From: Rheinheimera sediminis
GTDB taxonomy: Bacteria; Pseudomonadota; Gammaproteobacteria; Enterobacterales; Alteromonadaceae
DNA: 64,000 nt
Assembly: GCF_004005375.1 (NCBI RefSeq)
Contig: NZ_RZUF01000022.1
Coordinates: 29,401 to 93,400 of the forward strand
Reading direction: 5' to 3'
The translations under genes and the position numbers were made by a program. Each line of letters begins with the position of its first letter. The first letter of the stretch is position 1. Shown here one piece after another: positions 17,834 through 26,368 of the stretch. Below the pieces are notes generated by a model. That model was not told where the DNA came from. It was given only the letters and a program-made list of their open reading frames with translations, and did not search any database.

Positions 17834-18586
17834 ATGAAAATACCAGCCTTAGTCACTTTTAGTTGCTTTTTACTGGTGTCCTGCGTCACTACAGTACAGC
17901 AAAAAAAAACAGCGCCGCAGGCCGCAACTGACACTGCAAAAACACTGGATAAGATTAGGGTTGAGCCCCGCCAACCTGCAGATATTATCAATCTTCTGGA
18001 GGTGACAAACCAGCTTCAAATCGCTATGGCTTTTGCAGGCAACAATAACTTTACTGGCAAAACAGTGCCAGGTTATCAGGCAAATAGCTGCTTTCTAACC
18101 AAAAATACTGCCGAAGCTTTGGCTCTCGTGGCGCAAAAAGCACAACGTCTGGGTTATCAGCTGCAATTACTGGATTGTTACCGTCCCCAGCGCGCATCCA
18201 ATCACTTGATGTTATGGAGTGCTGACACTACAGATCAAAGCACCAAAGCATCTTTTTACCCCAAACTGCAGAAAAATCAGTTGAGTCCCACTTTTATAAC
18301 GGCCTATTCAGACCATAGCCGAGCTTCTGCCGTGGACCTTACCTTGTTGCAAAAAAATGCTGCAGGCCAATGGCAACAGCTTGATATGGGAGGCTCTTAC
18401 CTATTATTCGACAGCATCTCATATTCAGACAGTACAGCAGTGAACGCACAACAAAAAGCCAATCGTTTGTTACTCAAAGATCTGATGCAACAACAAGGCT
18501 TTATCTCGTATGCAAGAGAGTGGTGGCATTTTAGCTTGACTGCTGAAAACTACCCTACGACCTACTTTGATTTTCCGGTGCAATAA
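17834..18586 (+). CDS. VanX-like D-alanyl-D-alanine dipeptidase, lipoprotein
   Basis: 250 residues with a lipobox LVSC (Cys17). The M15D peptidase domain shows the zinc and catalytic motifs SDHSRASAVDLTLL (His and Asp ligands) and REWWHF (Glu general base and His ligand), plus LLDCYRPQRA. VanX-type enzymes hydrolyse free D-Ala-D-Ala. As a lipoprotein outside the cytosol it would salvage dipeptide rather than confer glycopeptide resistance. It overlaps no gene but ends 13 bases before a PBP4-type carboxypeptidase, suggesting a joint role in wall recycling. Confidence 0.83.
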   Translation: MKIPALVTFSCFLLVSCVTTVQQKKTAPQAATDTAKTLDKIRVEPRQPADIINLLEVTNQLQIAMAFAGNNNFTGKTVPGYQANSCFLTKNTAEALALVAQKAQRLGYQLQLLDCYRPQRASNHLMLWSADTTDQSTKASFYPKLQKNQLSPTFITAYSDHSRASAVDLTLLQKNAAGQWQQLDMGGSYLLFDSISYSDSTAVNAQQKANRLLLKDLMQQQGFISYAREWWHFSLTAENYPTTYFDFPVQ

Positions 18587-18599
18587 CCAAGGATGTCGA

Positions 18600-20090
18600 A
18601 TGCCAGCTCAGCGAGTTATAGTCCTTTGTGTTTTTGCCTTATCTATCCTGGCCTGTACCAGCAGTCCTGCAGATAAAGCACAGCATCTGACACAAGAAGA
18701 ATTGCAATCACAGTTAGTAGCGCAGTTACAACAAGCACGGCTACCTGCTGAGGCTCTCGCTTATGTAGCCTATCCTTTAACCAATCCGACAGAAAAAGTT
18801 AGTTATCAAGCGGAAAAATCTATGCAACCCGCATCGACCATGAAGCTGCTGACCAGTATCACTGGGCTGGAGCTATTGGGTGCTGCCTATCGCGGTAAAA
18901 CTCAGTTACTAGCTTATGAGCAGGCACAAAAGCAAATGCGGCACCCCTTAGTACTTCAAGGGGTCGCAGATATGGATTTGACGCTGCAGCAGCTTTGGTT
19001 CTTGCTACAGCAGGCCTATGACTTGGGCATAAGGCAGATACCGGCAATTCATATCGACCGCAGCTGGTTTAATCCAGCCCGTCAAGAGCTCAGCGCTTTA
19101 CCTTTTGATGAAACTCCACGTGAATATTACAACCTATTGCCAGACGCTTTGTTTTTACAGCGGAATATGTTGGGGATCAGCCTGAAGTCCACTGCAGAAC
19201 AGCTTTCTGGGCAATTTTATCCGTCGCTGCAAGGTCTTGAACTGATCACGGACCAGGTTCAGCTGACAGACACAGCCTGTTCAGACTGGTATCCAGATCT
19301 GCACCAACTGGCCTTTAAACGTCAGCCTCATGCAGTGCAATTGGTGGTACAGGGTAAGTTTCCAAAAAACTGCCACAACTATGATTATTTACAACTGATC
19401 AACAGAGTCGATTTCACCCGTTTAGCGATTCAGCAGCTATGGCAGCAAATCTCCGGACAAATAGCAGTCCCTGTGCTGGAGCAAAAGGCCGCTGCGGCCA
19501 CAGTGCTGCTTGCTGAGCACCAAAGTCGTACCTTGGCTGAAGTACTGAGGGATATCAATAAGAACTCTGACAATGCCCTGACGCGCCAACTGTATCTGGC
19601 AATAGGAGCACACCAAGGCGCAACAGAAACTGAATTGACCGCCATCACTTCTGAGAAACACATTCGTAGTTTTATCCGTAAATTAGCTTTGGACGATAGC
19701 AGCCTAAGCTTAGAAAATGGTTCTGGTTTATCAAGAACTGAGCGCATCAGCCCACACTTGTTGGCGGCCCTGTTACAGCATGCATTTCGGGCACAGTATC
19801 AGCCGGAGTTACTGGCAAGTCTGCCCCTGGCAGGAGTCGACGGCAGCTTAAAACGACGTTTAACCCAAGCCCAGACCCTAGGTAAAGCTCGATTAAAAAC
19901 CGGCTCTTTGAGAAATGTAGTGGCGCTGGCTGGTTTTGTTACAGACCAAAGCGGCCGGGTTTGGGTAGTGGCCAGCTTTATCAATGATCCCAAAGCGGCC
20001 AGAGCGAGGCATGTGCTGGATAGCTTGATCGAGTGGATCACCAAACAAAGCGATAAAATAATCTACGATAACACAACCGATCTGGTGTAG
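18600..20090 (+). CDS. dacB: PBP4-type D-alanyl-D-alanine carboxypeptidase/endopeptidase
   Basis: 496-residue class C penicillin-binding protein (S13 peptidase). Serine-protease motifs: PASTMK (Ser79-x-x-Lys82), SDN within NKNSDNALTR, and RLKTGS near the C-terminus. The N-terminus ends in SILAC (Cys19), so it may be a lipoprotein rather than the soluble periplasmic form of E. coli. It trims D-Ala from stem peptides and cuts cross-links. The ATG at 18600 follows AAGGATG; an upstream frame overlapping the dipeptidase gene is rejected. Confidence 0.88.
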   Translation: MPAQRVIVLCVFALSILACTSSPADKAQHLTQEELQSQLVAQLQQARLPAEALAYVAYPLTNPTEKVSYQAEKSMQPASTMKLLTSITGLELLGAAYRGKTQLLAYEQAQKQMRHPLVLQGVADMDLTLQQLWFLLQQAYDLGIRQIPAIHIDRSWFNPARQELSALPFDETPREYYNLLPDALFLQRNMLGISLKSTAEQLSGQFYPSLQGLELITDQVQLTDTACSDWYPDLHQLAFKRQPHAVQLVVQGKFPKNCHNYDYLQLINRVDFTRLAIQQLWQQISGQIAVPVLEQKAAAATVLLAEHQSRTLAEVLRDINKNSDNALTRQLYLAIGAHQGATETELTAITSEKHIRSFIRKLALDDSSLSLENGSGLSRTERISPHLLAALLQHAFRAQYQPELLASLPLAGVDGSLKRRLTQAQTLGKARLKTGSLRNVVALAGFVTDQSGRVWVVASFINDPKAARARHVLDSLIEWITKQSDKIIYDNTTDLV

Positions 20091-20155
20091 CCCCTGACTT
20101 CATGATAACCTTGTTGATAACTATTCTCATCTAAATGTAATTAATGGAGTCTGCG

Positions 20156-20527
20156 ATGAAAAGTTCAGTATTAGTTTTAGGTTGTGTTGCCTTGATAGCC
20201 AGCTCTTTTGCCATATCCGCTCTGGAACGGCCAGATCATTTCAAAGGCAAAGAAGCCAAAACTCTGGCGGAAGCTGTGGTTAACTTTAAAGAAGCAAATC
20301 AACGTTTTGCTCAGCTGCAATCTGCCAAGCTTACCCCTGAGGCTATGGCTGAAATTCATCAGCTGACCTACAGCATGGAAGTAGCGTTGGAAAAAATTCA
20401 TCAGGAAACAGCCCAACTCAAAGTGGTGTTGGAAGAAGTGCATATTGCTTCTGAAAAAATGGATGTCAGCACGGTACAGCAACAAGGTGCTTTATATCTG
20501 AAAAATGCCACTACATTGGTAAAGTAA
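20156..20527 (+). CDS. DUF6746-type small secreted protein
   Basis: 123 residues with a signal peptide (cleavage near AISA-LE) and a helical mature part, starting ERPDHFKGKEAKTLAEAVVN, with several amphipathic helices. It resembles the DUF6746 group of short periplasmic proteins; function unknown. GGAG lies six bases before the ATG at 20156, which decides the start over the ATG four codons earlier. It is convergent with the second chemoreceptor. Confidence 0.65.
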   Translation: MKSSVLVLGCVALIASSFAISALERPDHFKGKEAKTLAEAVVNFKEANQRFAQLQSAKLTPEAMAEIHQLTYSMEVALEKIHQETAQLKVVLEEVHIASEKMDVSTVQQQGALYLKNATTLVK

Positions 20528-20545
20528 AGCTGAATTAAAGAAACA

Positions 20546-20570
20546 GGGCATCAGACTGCTGCTGATGCCC
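20546..20570. terminator. Hairpin between convergent genes
   Basis: GGGCATCAG (20546-20554) pairs perfectly with CTGATGCCC (20562-20570). On the minus strand it is followed by TGTTTCTTT, on the plus strand by no T-run. It probably ends the chemoreceptor transcript and perhaps also the DUF6746 one. Confidence 0.6.
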
Positions 20571-20583
20571 CTGCAAAAGCTAT

Positions 20584-22506
20584 TCAGACTTTAAACTTAG
20601 ATAAGACGGCGCTAAAATTTTCCGCTATTTGCTTAAGGCCCTGACTTGAGTCTTTCGTCGTGGCGCTATGCATTGCATTTTGCTGTGCCGCTGAGTGAAT
20701 ATGACTGGTTTTTTGATTTACAGCATCAGCCACATCACGCTGCTCGGCTGCGGCCGAGCTGATTTGTGCGTTCAGTTGGTTGATTTCTTCAATAGCTTTT
20801 AGTACCAAGACCATTGCATTATTGGCCTGGCTTGCTTTGATTTCATTATCTTTTACTGTGTCCTGTGCATTAGTGTTTAACAGCTGAACTTCGGTCACCC
20901 CTTGCTGCAATTGCTCTATCATGCGTTTAATTTCACCAGTAGAGGACTGAGTGCGGCCAGCTAGCAAGCGTACCTCGTCAGCAACCACACTAAAACCGCG
21001 GCCTTGCTCCCCAGCCCTGGCTGCTTCGATGGCAGCATTTAAAGCCAGCAGATTGGTTTGCTCCGCTATGGTATTGATGACTTCCAGTACTTTACCAATT
21101 TCAGCGCTTGAAGCCGATAAAGTTGCAATTGAACGTTGCGAATGCTGAGAGTCCTGAAGCTGTTGTGCAGCATTTTTCACCGCTGCGTCCAAGGTTTTCA
21201 TTGCGCCTTGAGTCAACTTTGACGCTTCAACGCTGGCATGTTCTGCCTGCTCCGCATTTTGCGCCACGACAGAAGATGTTGTAGCTAACTCATGAATGGA
21301 TGACGCTGTTACTTCAATATCACTGGTCTGTTTTGCAACTTCAGCACTGGACTCTTCGGCAACCTTGGTTAGTTCGACAGAAGCTTGCACCAAACCATGG
21401 GTCATGGATCTCAGTTCAACTATAGTCAGGCGCAGTTGCTCGAGCAATTGATCAAAACAGCGGGCCATTTCACCAAACTCGTCACTGCTGTAATTGGAAA
21501 AACGCCGGGTTAAATCACCCTCGCCTTCAGTAATAGCTTTAATAGCACGTATGGTGTCATTGACTCGGGTCACTACTATGCTATGGGTCAGCCAGTACAC
21601 TACAAGCAGAAGAATAATGGCACCTACAGCTATAGCGACTGACCGTTTAATTACATTGTCGCGCACTGCGGCATTTAACTCAGCATGGGAATATGCCGAG
21701 ACAATTTGGTAACCCCAAGGGGCGAATTGTGCGGTTTGGATAGACCAATCCGGATTTTTTGTTTTCAGGATTTGTTCCAGTTCTGATGCCTGAATATGAC
21801 TGGATTGAGCGCGAATAGCACCGTTCCTGTCGAGCAAGGCAACAAAACCTGAATCAAGTAGACGGCTGGACGCCAATAACTGTTGCAGAGACTCTAAATC
21901 GGCTTTGTAGCCAACATATCCTATACCGACCACTGCACCTTGTGCGTTGAGTAATGGTTCATAACCAGTCACAAAAGGGTTACCCAAAATATCCACAGAA
22001 CCGTAAAATGCTTTACCTTGCCTTATCGCAGCTATAGCGGCACCGGTCGGCGCCAGCAGAGTACCAGTAGCTCTGCCCTTGTCTGTCACGACATTAGTGG
22101 AGATACGAACAAAATCTTCTCCTGACCGGCTAAAAATAGTAGCTGTCCCACCCATAATGCTTGTAAGGTCATCGACCAGCTGGTAATTGTTCCCCTGAGC
22201 TGCAGTGCCTAAAAGTAAATCAGGAACCTGTTGTGGACCAAAAGTTAAATCATCGCCCTGCGATACAGCTCCCATTTCAGCAATACGACGGAGGAACAGT
22301 TTCATGCTGCTTTGAACCTGTTGGCTCAGCAAGCTGTCAGTGATGGTCAGGATATTGGTGATTTCCCGATTCAAACGGTCTTGGTCTTGGTTGACGGAGC
22401 TTTCTATTTCTTGATATTTAGTGAATGAAATCAGAATGATAGAGGCTAACATTGCCAGTAAAACCAGGCCTGTGAGTGTTAACATAAACTTGCGCTGTAC
22501 TGACAT
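20584..22506 (-). CDS. Methyl-accepting chemotaxis protein with Cache-type sensor
   Basis: 640 residues. TM1 near 10-30; a large periplasmic sensor (about 40-285) of the Cache_3/Cache_2 type with [20 protein letters not shown] and [22 protein letters not shown]2 near 288-310; HAMP ([20 protein letters not shown]); then the cytoplasmic signalling coiled coil with tip [19 protein letters not shown]. Cache receptors bind small organic acids, amino acids or similar ligands directly. It ends SAVLSKFKV without a CheR tether. GAGGGGG precedes the ATG. Confidence 0.92.
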   Translation of the reverse strand: MSVQRKFMLTLTGLVLLAMLASIILISFTKYQEIESSVNQDQDRLNREITNILTITDSLLSQQVQSSMKLFLRRIAEMGAVSQGDDLTFGPQQVPDLLLGTAAQGNNYQLVDDLTSIMGGTATIFSRSGEDFVRISTNVVTDKGRATGTLLAPTGAAIAAIRQGKAFYGSVDILGNPFVTGYEPLLNAQGAVVGIGYVGYKADLESLQQLLASSRLLDSGFVALLDRNGAIRAQSSHIQASELEQILKTKNPDWSIQTAQFAPWGYQIVSAYSHAELNAAVRDNVIKRSVAIAVGAIILLLVVYWLTHSIVVTRVNDTIRAIKAITEGEGDLTRRFSNYSSDEFGEMARCFDQLLEQLRLTIVELRSMTHGLVQASVELTKVAEESSAEVAKQTSDIEVTASSIHELATTSSVVAQNAEQAEHASVEASKLTQGAMKTLDAAVKNAAQQLQDSQHSQRSIATLSASSAEIGKVLEVINTIAEQTNLLALNAAIEAARAGEQGRGFSVVADEVRLLAGRTQSSTGEIKRMIEQLQQGVTEVQLLNTNAQDTVKDNEIKASQANNAMVLVLKAIEEINQLNAQISSAAAEQRDVADAVNQKTSHIHSAAQQNAMHSATTKDSSQGLKQIAENFSAVLSKFKV

Positions 22507-22574
22507 AGGGCCCCCTCGGTGTATGTAAATTGCTTCGACTAAAAGTGATTTAAATCAAAGCTGCATGAATAGCC

Positions 22575-22611
22575 TAGTCGGTAATGAGTACAATGCCATT
22601 CTTACCGACTA
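22575..22611. promoter_or_regulatory. Inverted repeat upstream of the Cache chemoreceptor
   Basis: TAGTCGGTAA (22575-22584) and TTACCGACTA (22602-22611) are perfect 10-bp arms separated by 17 bases, 69 bases before the chemoreceptor start. It could be a regulator-binding site or a 5'-UTR hairpin. No known consensus recognised. Confidence 0.4.
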
Positions 22612-22655
22612 TTATGTATAGCTTGTATCTATAGCTTGTGTTGAGGGGCAAGGCT

Positions 22656-22868
22656 ATAAAAAAGGCCAGTCAATAAGACTGGCCTTGCAAAACCATGCAA
22701 AGCAGGGTTCTGCTGTTTCAGGACATTCTTTTTAAAGAATGTTAACCCAAGTTTCGTAATTAAAGTCCGTTTTATTACGAAAGCTTTAGTCCGGTCGCAC
22801 CCGGACTAAAACGTGACTGAGCCTGAGGCCTTGCCTGACTTATTCAAATAAGAAACACTGTTTATTGT
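22656..22868 (-). ncRNA. Candidate structured small RNA
   Basis: Read on the minus strand, five stem-loops follow each other: TTTAGTCCGG/CCGGACTAAA (22785-22810), TTTCGTAAT/ATTACGAAA (22752-22782), ACATTCTTT/AAAGAATGT (22723-22742), AGCAG/CTGCT (22701-22714), and a 10-bp stem AAGGCCAGTC/GACTGGCCTT (22662-22686) with a six-U tail, a textbook intrinsic terminator. There is no minus-strand ORF upstream that this terminator could serve. A possible promoter is TTGATT (22903-22898), 17-base spacer, TATGTT (22880-22875), giving a transcript of about 213 nt. No known family recognised. Confidence 0.5.
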
Positions 22869-22879
22869 TATTTAAACAT

Positions 22880-22945
22880 ATTTCACTTTTATCAAATAAT
22901 CAATCAAAAAACCAAAAACTCTTTCATAAATTTCATTTTTATCAA
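22880..22945 (-). promoter_or_regulatory. Pair of direct repeats 50 bp apart upstream of the candidate small RNA
   Basis: On the minus strand TTGATAAAAGTGAAAT (22895-22880) and TTGATAAAAATGAAAT (22945-22930) differ by one base and are exactly 50 bases apart, about five helical turns. They flank or overlap the proposed promoter and may be binding sites for a dimeric or looping regulator. The surrounding DNA is A+T-rich, so chance similarity is possible. Confidence 0.35.
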
Positions 22946-23039
22946 TGTAACCGTTCTCAATATTAAAAGAGTATGCCAGAACCAGAACAGAAACAGAACG
23001 CCCCTTTTAAAAAAAGGTCACAGAAAAATAGATTTGATT

Positions 23040-23215
23040 AACCTGAACTCGGGATAAAGAGTGTCGATTTTTTTTGATGTAATGAATTAAATCAACGAAG
23101 TAAAACTATTAGGTCAAGCAAGCAAAGTCTTTGCTGACTGAATGCACAGATTTTGTGGATCTCAAGGCGCGAAAAGATGTCTATTCAGTGGCAAGGCTTA
23201 TGTCGAGTTAAGGTT
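23040..23215 (+). repeat. MITE-like intergenic repeat, copy 3 (internally shortened)
   Basis: Left end AACCTGAACTCGGGATAA (23040-23057); right end TTATGTCGAGTTAAGGTT (23198-23215), which is diverged. Shares AGTCTTTGCTGACTGAATGC, ATCTCAAGGCGC and CTATTCAGTGGC with copies 1 and 2 but lacks the central CTTTGTC/GACAAAG hairpin. TGATTA borders both sides and could be a target-site duplication. It shows that the element exists in long and short forms. Confidence 0.65.
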
Positions 23216-23625
23216 GATTATCCAACAAGTTTGCATTAAATCCCGACTTGCCTCGCTTGGTTTAAATAAGCTTTGATACAAAGGCATCATTAAACTAGCC
23301 AAAGCAGCCACAAGAGCAGCTATGCTCTCTCGTATCTCGCCTTGCCAATGAAATGGGTTTTGTCCTGACTGGTTTTTTATTACCTGAGCAGCACTGAGGA
23401 TGGTTAATGCAGGCAAAAGACCCTTTTTATGCAACACAACAGCTGCAGTCTTTTATCTCAACTGGCTTTACCAGCAATCGGAAATTTTAAAACCCAGGCC
23501 AGAGATTGAACAAGAATGGAACAAAGCATGCGTTCTTCAGAGCTGGCTGTGTGATGCACCAAGCCTAGGTCAGAGACGCCAGCCCTATCTGCTTTATACT
23601 CACTTCGATAGTACAAAGCCTGAGA
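23216..23625. other. Intergenic region beside the third MITE-like copy
   Basis: About 410 bases. A 79-codon minus-strand frame starting at GTG (23437) and an 88-codon plus-strand frame (23400-23666) are both present; neither has a good ribosome-binding site, and the first runs into the repeat end. I call neither. No hairpin terminator or promoter could be assigned. Confidence 0.4.
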
Positions 23626-24141
23626 CTAAGGGGCAGGGAAAAGCTCTGCCATCTGGGTCAAGGTAGCGCCAGTCACCCTGTTGATGCGCCAGTCCTGTAA
23701 CATCACAGCGCCTAAAGACTGATAAAAGTCGATAGCAGGCTGATTCCAGTCCAGTACAGACCATTCCAGCCGACCACAATCACGCTCTACCGCCAGCTTC
23801 GCCAGATAAGTGATCAACGCTTTGCCGACGCCCACACCACGGCAGGCTGGTTCGACAAACAAGTCTTCCAGATAAATTCCTGGCTTGGCCAAAAAGGTCG
23901 AGTAATTATGAAAAAACAATGCAAAACCTACATCTTTACCCTGATAGTTAGCCAGCACCACTTCGGCATAAGCTTTGTCAGCAAACAAGGTGTCGCGCAA
24001 TTTTTGCTCAGTGGCTACCACCTGATCCAGCAACTTTTCATACTCAGCTAATTGCTGAATAAAACTTAAAATAACAGGAACATCGGCTTCTGTTGCTAAA
24101 CGCAGTTCAAGGCCATCAATGCGGGTTGAAATAATGCTCAT
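23626..24141 (-). CDS. GNAT-family N-acetyltransferase
   Basis: 171-residue single-domain GNAT. Acetyl-CoA-binding motif A is seen as LEDLFVEPACRGVGVGKALI (R/Q-x-x-G-x-G/A pattern), followed by WSVLDWNQPAIDFYQSLGA (motif B). The arrangement is close to the diamine (spermidine/spermine-like) acetyltransferase branch, but the substrate cannot be fixed from sequence. It is downstream of efp on the same strand, separated by a long palindrome. Confidence 0.85.
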   Translation of the reverse strand: MSIISTRIDGLELRLATEADVPVILSFIQQLAEYEKLLDQVVATEQKLRDTLFADKAYAEVVLANYQGKDVGFALFFHNYSTFLAKPGIYLEDLFVEPACRGVGVGKALITYLAKLAVERDCGRLEWSVLDWNQPAIDFYQSLGAVMLQDWRINRVTGATLTQMAELFPAP

Positions 24142-24179
24142 CAGAATTCCTTAAAAAAGTACTGGGTCAGAAAAACAAA

Positions 24180-24226
24180 GGGGCCAGAGTAAAATTAAAT
24201 TCAGGATTTAACTTTACTCTGGCCCC
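24180..24226. repeat. Long palindromic repeat of the GGGYCAGAGTAAAATTAAA type, copy 1
   Basis: 21-base arms (24180-24200 and 24206-24226) with one mismatch and a TCAGG loop: GGGGCCAGAGTAAAATTAAA and its complement. It lies 20 bases after the efp stop codon. A closely related 26-base-arm palindrome follows glnS at 31135-31190. The form recalls REP-like elements mobilised by Y1-type REP-associated transposases, but no such transposase is in this window. It may also act as an mRNA 3'-end hairpin. Confidence 0.65.
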
Positions 24227-24246
24227 TGGTATCACAGGAGGGCTAA

Positions 24247-24804
24247 TTACTTAGCGCGGCTGCGGTATTCGTCAGTACGGGTATCGATTTCGATTTTGTC
24301 GCCGATTTCAACGAAAGCAGGAACCATTAATTCGAAACCTGTATCCAGCTTAGCTGGCTTCATCACTTTACCTGAAGTGTCGCCACGTGCTGCTGGTTCA
24401 GAGTAAACCACTTCACGAACAACGAATGGAGGTAAGTCAACAGAGATAGCACGCTCGCCGTAGAATACAACTGAACACTGCATATCCGGAACCAGATACT
24501 TCAGAGCATCAGTCATGTTGTCTGCTTCGATTTCGTACTGGTTGTACTCAGCATCCATAAATACATACATTGGGTCTGCGTAGTAAGAATAAGTTACTTC
24601 TTTAGTGTCTAACATAACTTGTTCGAACTTGTCGTCAGCACGGTATACAGTCTCAAGACCGCCACCAGTTAACAGACCTTTCATTTTCATTTTTACAACA
24701 GCAGCGTTACGGCCAGATTTGTTGAATTCAGCTTTCTGAACAACCATTGGCTCGTTGTTGACCATGATTACCTGGCCAGCGCGTACTTCTTGAGCAGTCT
24801 TCAT
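24247..24804 (-). CDS. efp: Elongation factor P, arginine type
   Basis: 185-residue EF-P that relieves ribosomes stalled at polyproline. Three-domain length and ends are typical ([18 protein letters not shown]). The modified loop of domain I reads NKSGRNAA: residue 32 is Arg, not the Lys that EpmA modifies, so this is the rhamnosylated subclass. The start is at the second of two adjacent ATGs, which puts the Arg at position 32 as in Shewanella and Pseudomonas. The gene directly upstream is earP, the enzyme that modifies this residue. Confidence 0.95.
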   Translation of the reverse strand: MKTAQEVRAGQVIMVNNEPMVVQKAEFNKSGRNAAVVKMKMKGLLTGGGLETVYRADDKFEQVMLDTKEVTYSYYADPMYVFMDAEYNQYEIEADNMTDALKYLVPDMQCSVVFYGERAISVDLPPFVVREVVYSEPAARGDTSGKVMKPAKLDTGFELMVPAFVEIGDKIEIDTRTDEYRSRAK

Positions 24805-24825
24805 CATAATTGAAATATCTTCTTG

Positions 24826-25980
24826 TTAGGAAAAATTGCGCGACATTATAAGTTTATTTTCAGCAAAACGCACGAGGTTGCTGGCAAGATCTTGCTGCTG
24901 AATTAAATATTCCTGCCATTTTTTATTATGCTTTTGAATTTGCTCACTAAAATTGCCGAACAAAGCGAATTCTGTACTGATATCCTGCTCCAGATTCCAG
25001 GCCATATGCAGATTTTTCAGGCAGTCTTTTTGTTCCTCTGATGCCTGCTGCAGGTACTTGTGCAAAAACGCGTCTAATTTAATCAAATGCGCCTGCTCGT
25101 CCTGACGGTATATTTGCCAAATAAAAGGTTTACCCGCCCACTGAGCTCGGATCACCGAGTCTTCACCCCGGACAAAGTTGATATCACAGCAGGCCAGTAA
25201 CTGATCGTACATAGGCTGAGGCATAAAATCTAAAATACGGATACTCAATGACTTATGGTCAAAACGTCCTGTTTTTAGTTCGGAGAAAAGTTGGGTTAAA
25301 TCTATTGCCAGTTGCCCTTGTGGTACCAACACTAGCGTTTTTACTGTTGCACCAGCCAGCTGTTCCAGCCAAGGTTGAATTCCAGCCTGACTATAAGCAA
25401 ACAATGAGATTTTTTGCTGATAATCCATCGCATCCAACAGGCCAAGTTGTTGCCAAAACTGCAGTTGCAGCACTGGTGTATCACTAAGTTTTACCAAAGA
25501 ATCAACCAGCCCCTGCTCTCTTAACAAGCCACCAGTTTGCTCAGTAAAACCCGGGAAAAAGAAATACTTTTGCAGCGGTAACTGCGGATGAGGCGATGGC
25601 AAGGCATGGCAACCATGCACCCAGTCTTCAGCCGACAAATACTCCAGGTTCAGCCATAGAGGTTTATCAGTAAAAGCAGCCATCCACTGTAAATAGGTTT
25701 GCGGAATGGTGCAGGCCAAAGCTTCAATCACCAAATCTGGCCTATCCGCCGCGACAAGCTCTGGCAATACAGCAGTCCAATGTCGTACCAGCACATTATG
25801 TTGCATCTGACTGGCCAGCTGTGGATTTACACTATGACAAATTTTCTGAAAACTGACTAAATCGTCGACCCACAAGGTGACTTGCCATTGATGTTCATTT
25901 TGTAATTGGCGAGCTAAACGCCAGCAAATACCAATATCGCCAAAATTATCTACTACAGAGCAAAACAAATCACAGCGCAT
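24826..25980 (-). CDS. earP: EF-P arginine rhamnosyltransferase EarP
   Basis: 384-residue GT-B glycosyltransferase (DUF2331) that transfers rhamnose from dTDP-beta-L-rhamnose to Arg32 of EF-P. The N-terminal FCSVVDNFGDIGICWRLARQ carries the conserved Asp residues (Asp11, Asp15), and the C-terminal NFVRGEDSVIRAQWAGKP has the Glu and Arg of the nucleotide-sugar site. It ends 18 bases before efp, so enzyme and substrate are co-expressed. Confidence 0.94.
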   Translation of the reverse strand: MRCDLFCSVVDNFGDIGICWRLARQLQNEHQWQVTLWVDDLVSFQKICHSVNPQLASQMQHNVLVRHWTAVLPELVAADRPDLVIEALACTIPQTYLQWMAAFTDKPLWLNLEYLSAEDWVHGCHALPSPHPQLPLQKYFFFPGFTEQTGGLLREQGLVDSLVKLSDTPVLQLQFWQQLGLLDAMDYQQKISLFAYSQAGIQPWLEQLAGATVKTLVLVPQGQLAIDLTQLFSELKTGRFDHKSLSIRILDFMPQPMYDQLLACCDINFVRGEDSVIRAQWAGKPFIWQIYRQDEQAHLIKLDAFLHKYLQQASEEQKDCLKNLHMAWNLEQDISTEFALFGNFSEQIQKHNKKWQEYLIQQQDLASNLVRFAENKLIMSRNFS

Positions 25981-25996
25981 GCTTACCTTTCATCTA

Positions 25997-26368
25997 TTAA
26001 ACCAGTTGGCTGATCAAAGCTTTCAGCGCTTTGGCCATTAAATACAAAGTGGCGATACTAAGCAGCAGACAACCCCAAAGCAAGGCCTGATACCACAATT
26101 TATGCACTGCTTGTTTTAATCTCTGCCACCCACTTTGTGGTGTTTGCCAATCAGGTAAATGACGAAATAAAAGTAACGCCAGCCAGGCCAATAACACCCA
26201 GCCTAACAATACTACACATAATAACAAGGCGACTTCATAGACCACGGATGGGCCTTGCAACAGATAATAAAAACCAAAACCAAGCGCATAAAAACCTAAA
26301 AATAGTAGGCCAAAACGCCAGAAATACAGCCTTTGCGCTAACTGCTGAGCTTTGTTAAGCAGTTTCAT
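25997..26368 (-). CDS. Small membrane protein, unknown function
   Basis: 123 residues with about four hydrophobic segments (starting RFGLLFLGFYALGFGFYYLL) and a basic central loop. I recognise no family. Its start overlaps the stop of the preceding gene by one base (TGATG), and it ends 16 bases before earP, so it belongs to the transcript that ends with efp. Confidence 0.6.
   Translation of the reverse strand: MKLLNKAQQLAQRLYFWRFGLLFLGFYALGFGFYYLLQGPSVVYEVALLLCVVLLGWVLLAWLALLLFRHLPDWQTPQSGWQRLKQAVHKLWYQALLWGCLLLSIATLYLMAKALKALISQLV

Noticed and set aside
22656..22868. Assigning the candidate small RNA to CsrB/RsmZ or Spot 42
   Set aside because: GGA motifs in loops are too few for CsrB-type RNAs, and the sequence does not match Spot 42 by eye.
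23198..23437. 79-codon minus-strand frame beside the third MITE-like copy
   Set aside because: GTG start without ribosome-binding site, and its end lies in the repeat.
23400..23666. 88-codon plus-strand frame converging on the GNAT gene
   Set aside because: Overlaps the GNAT 3' end, has no ribosome-binding site and shows no family features.
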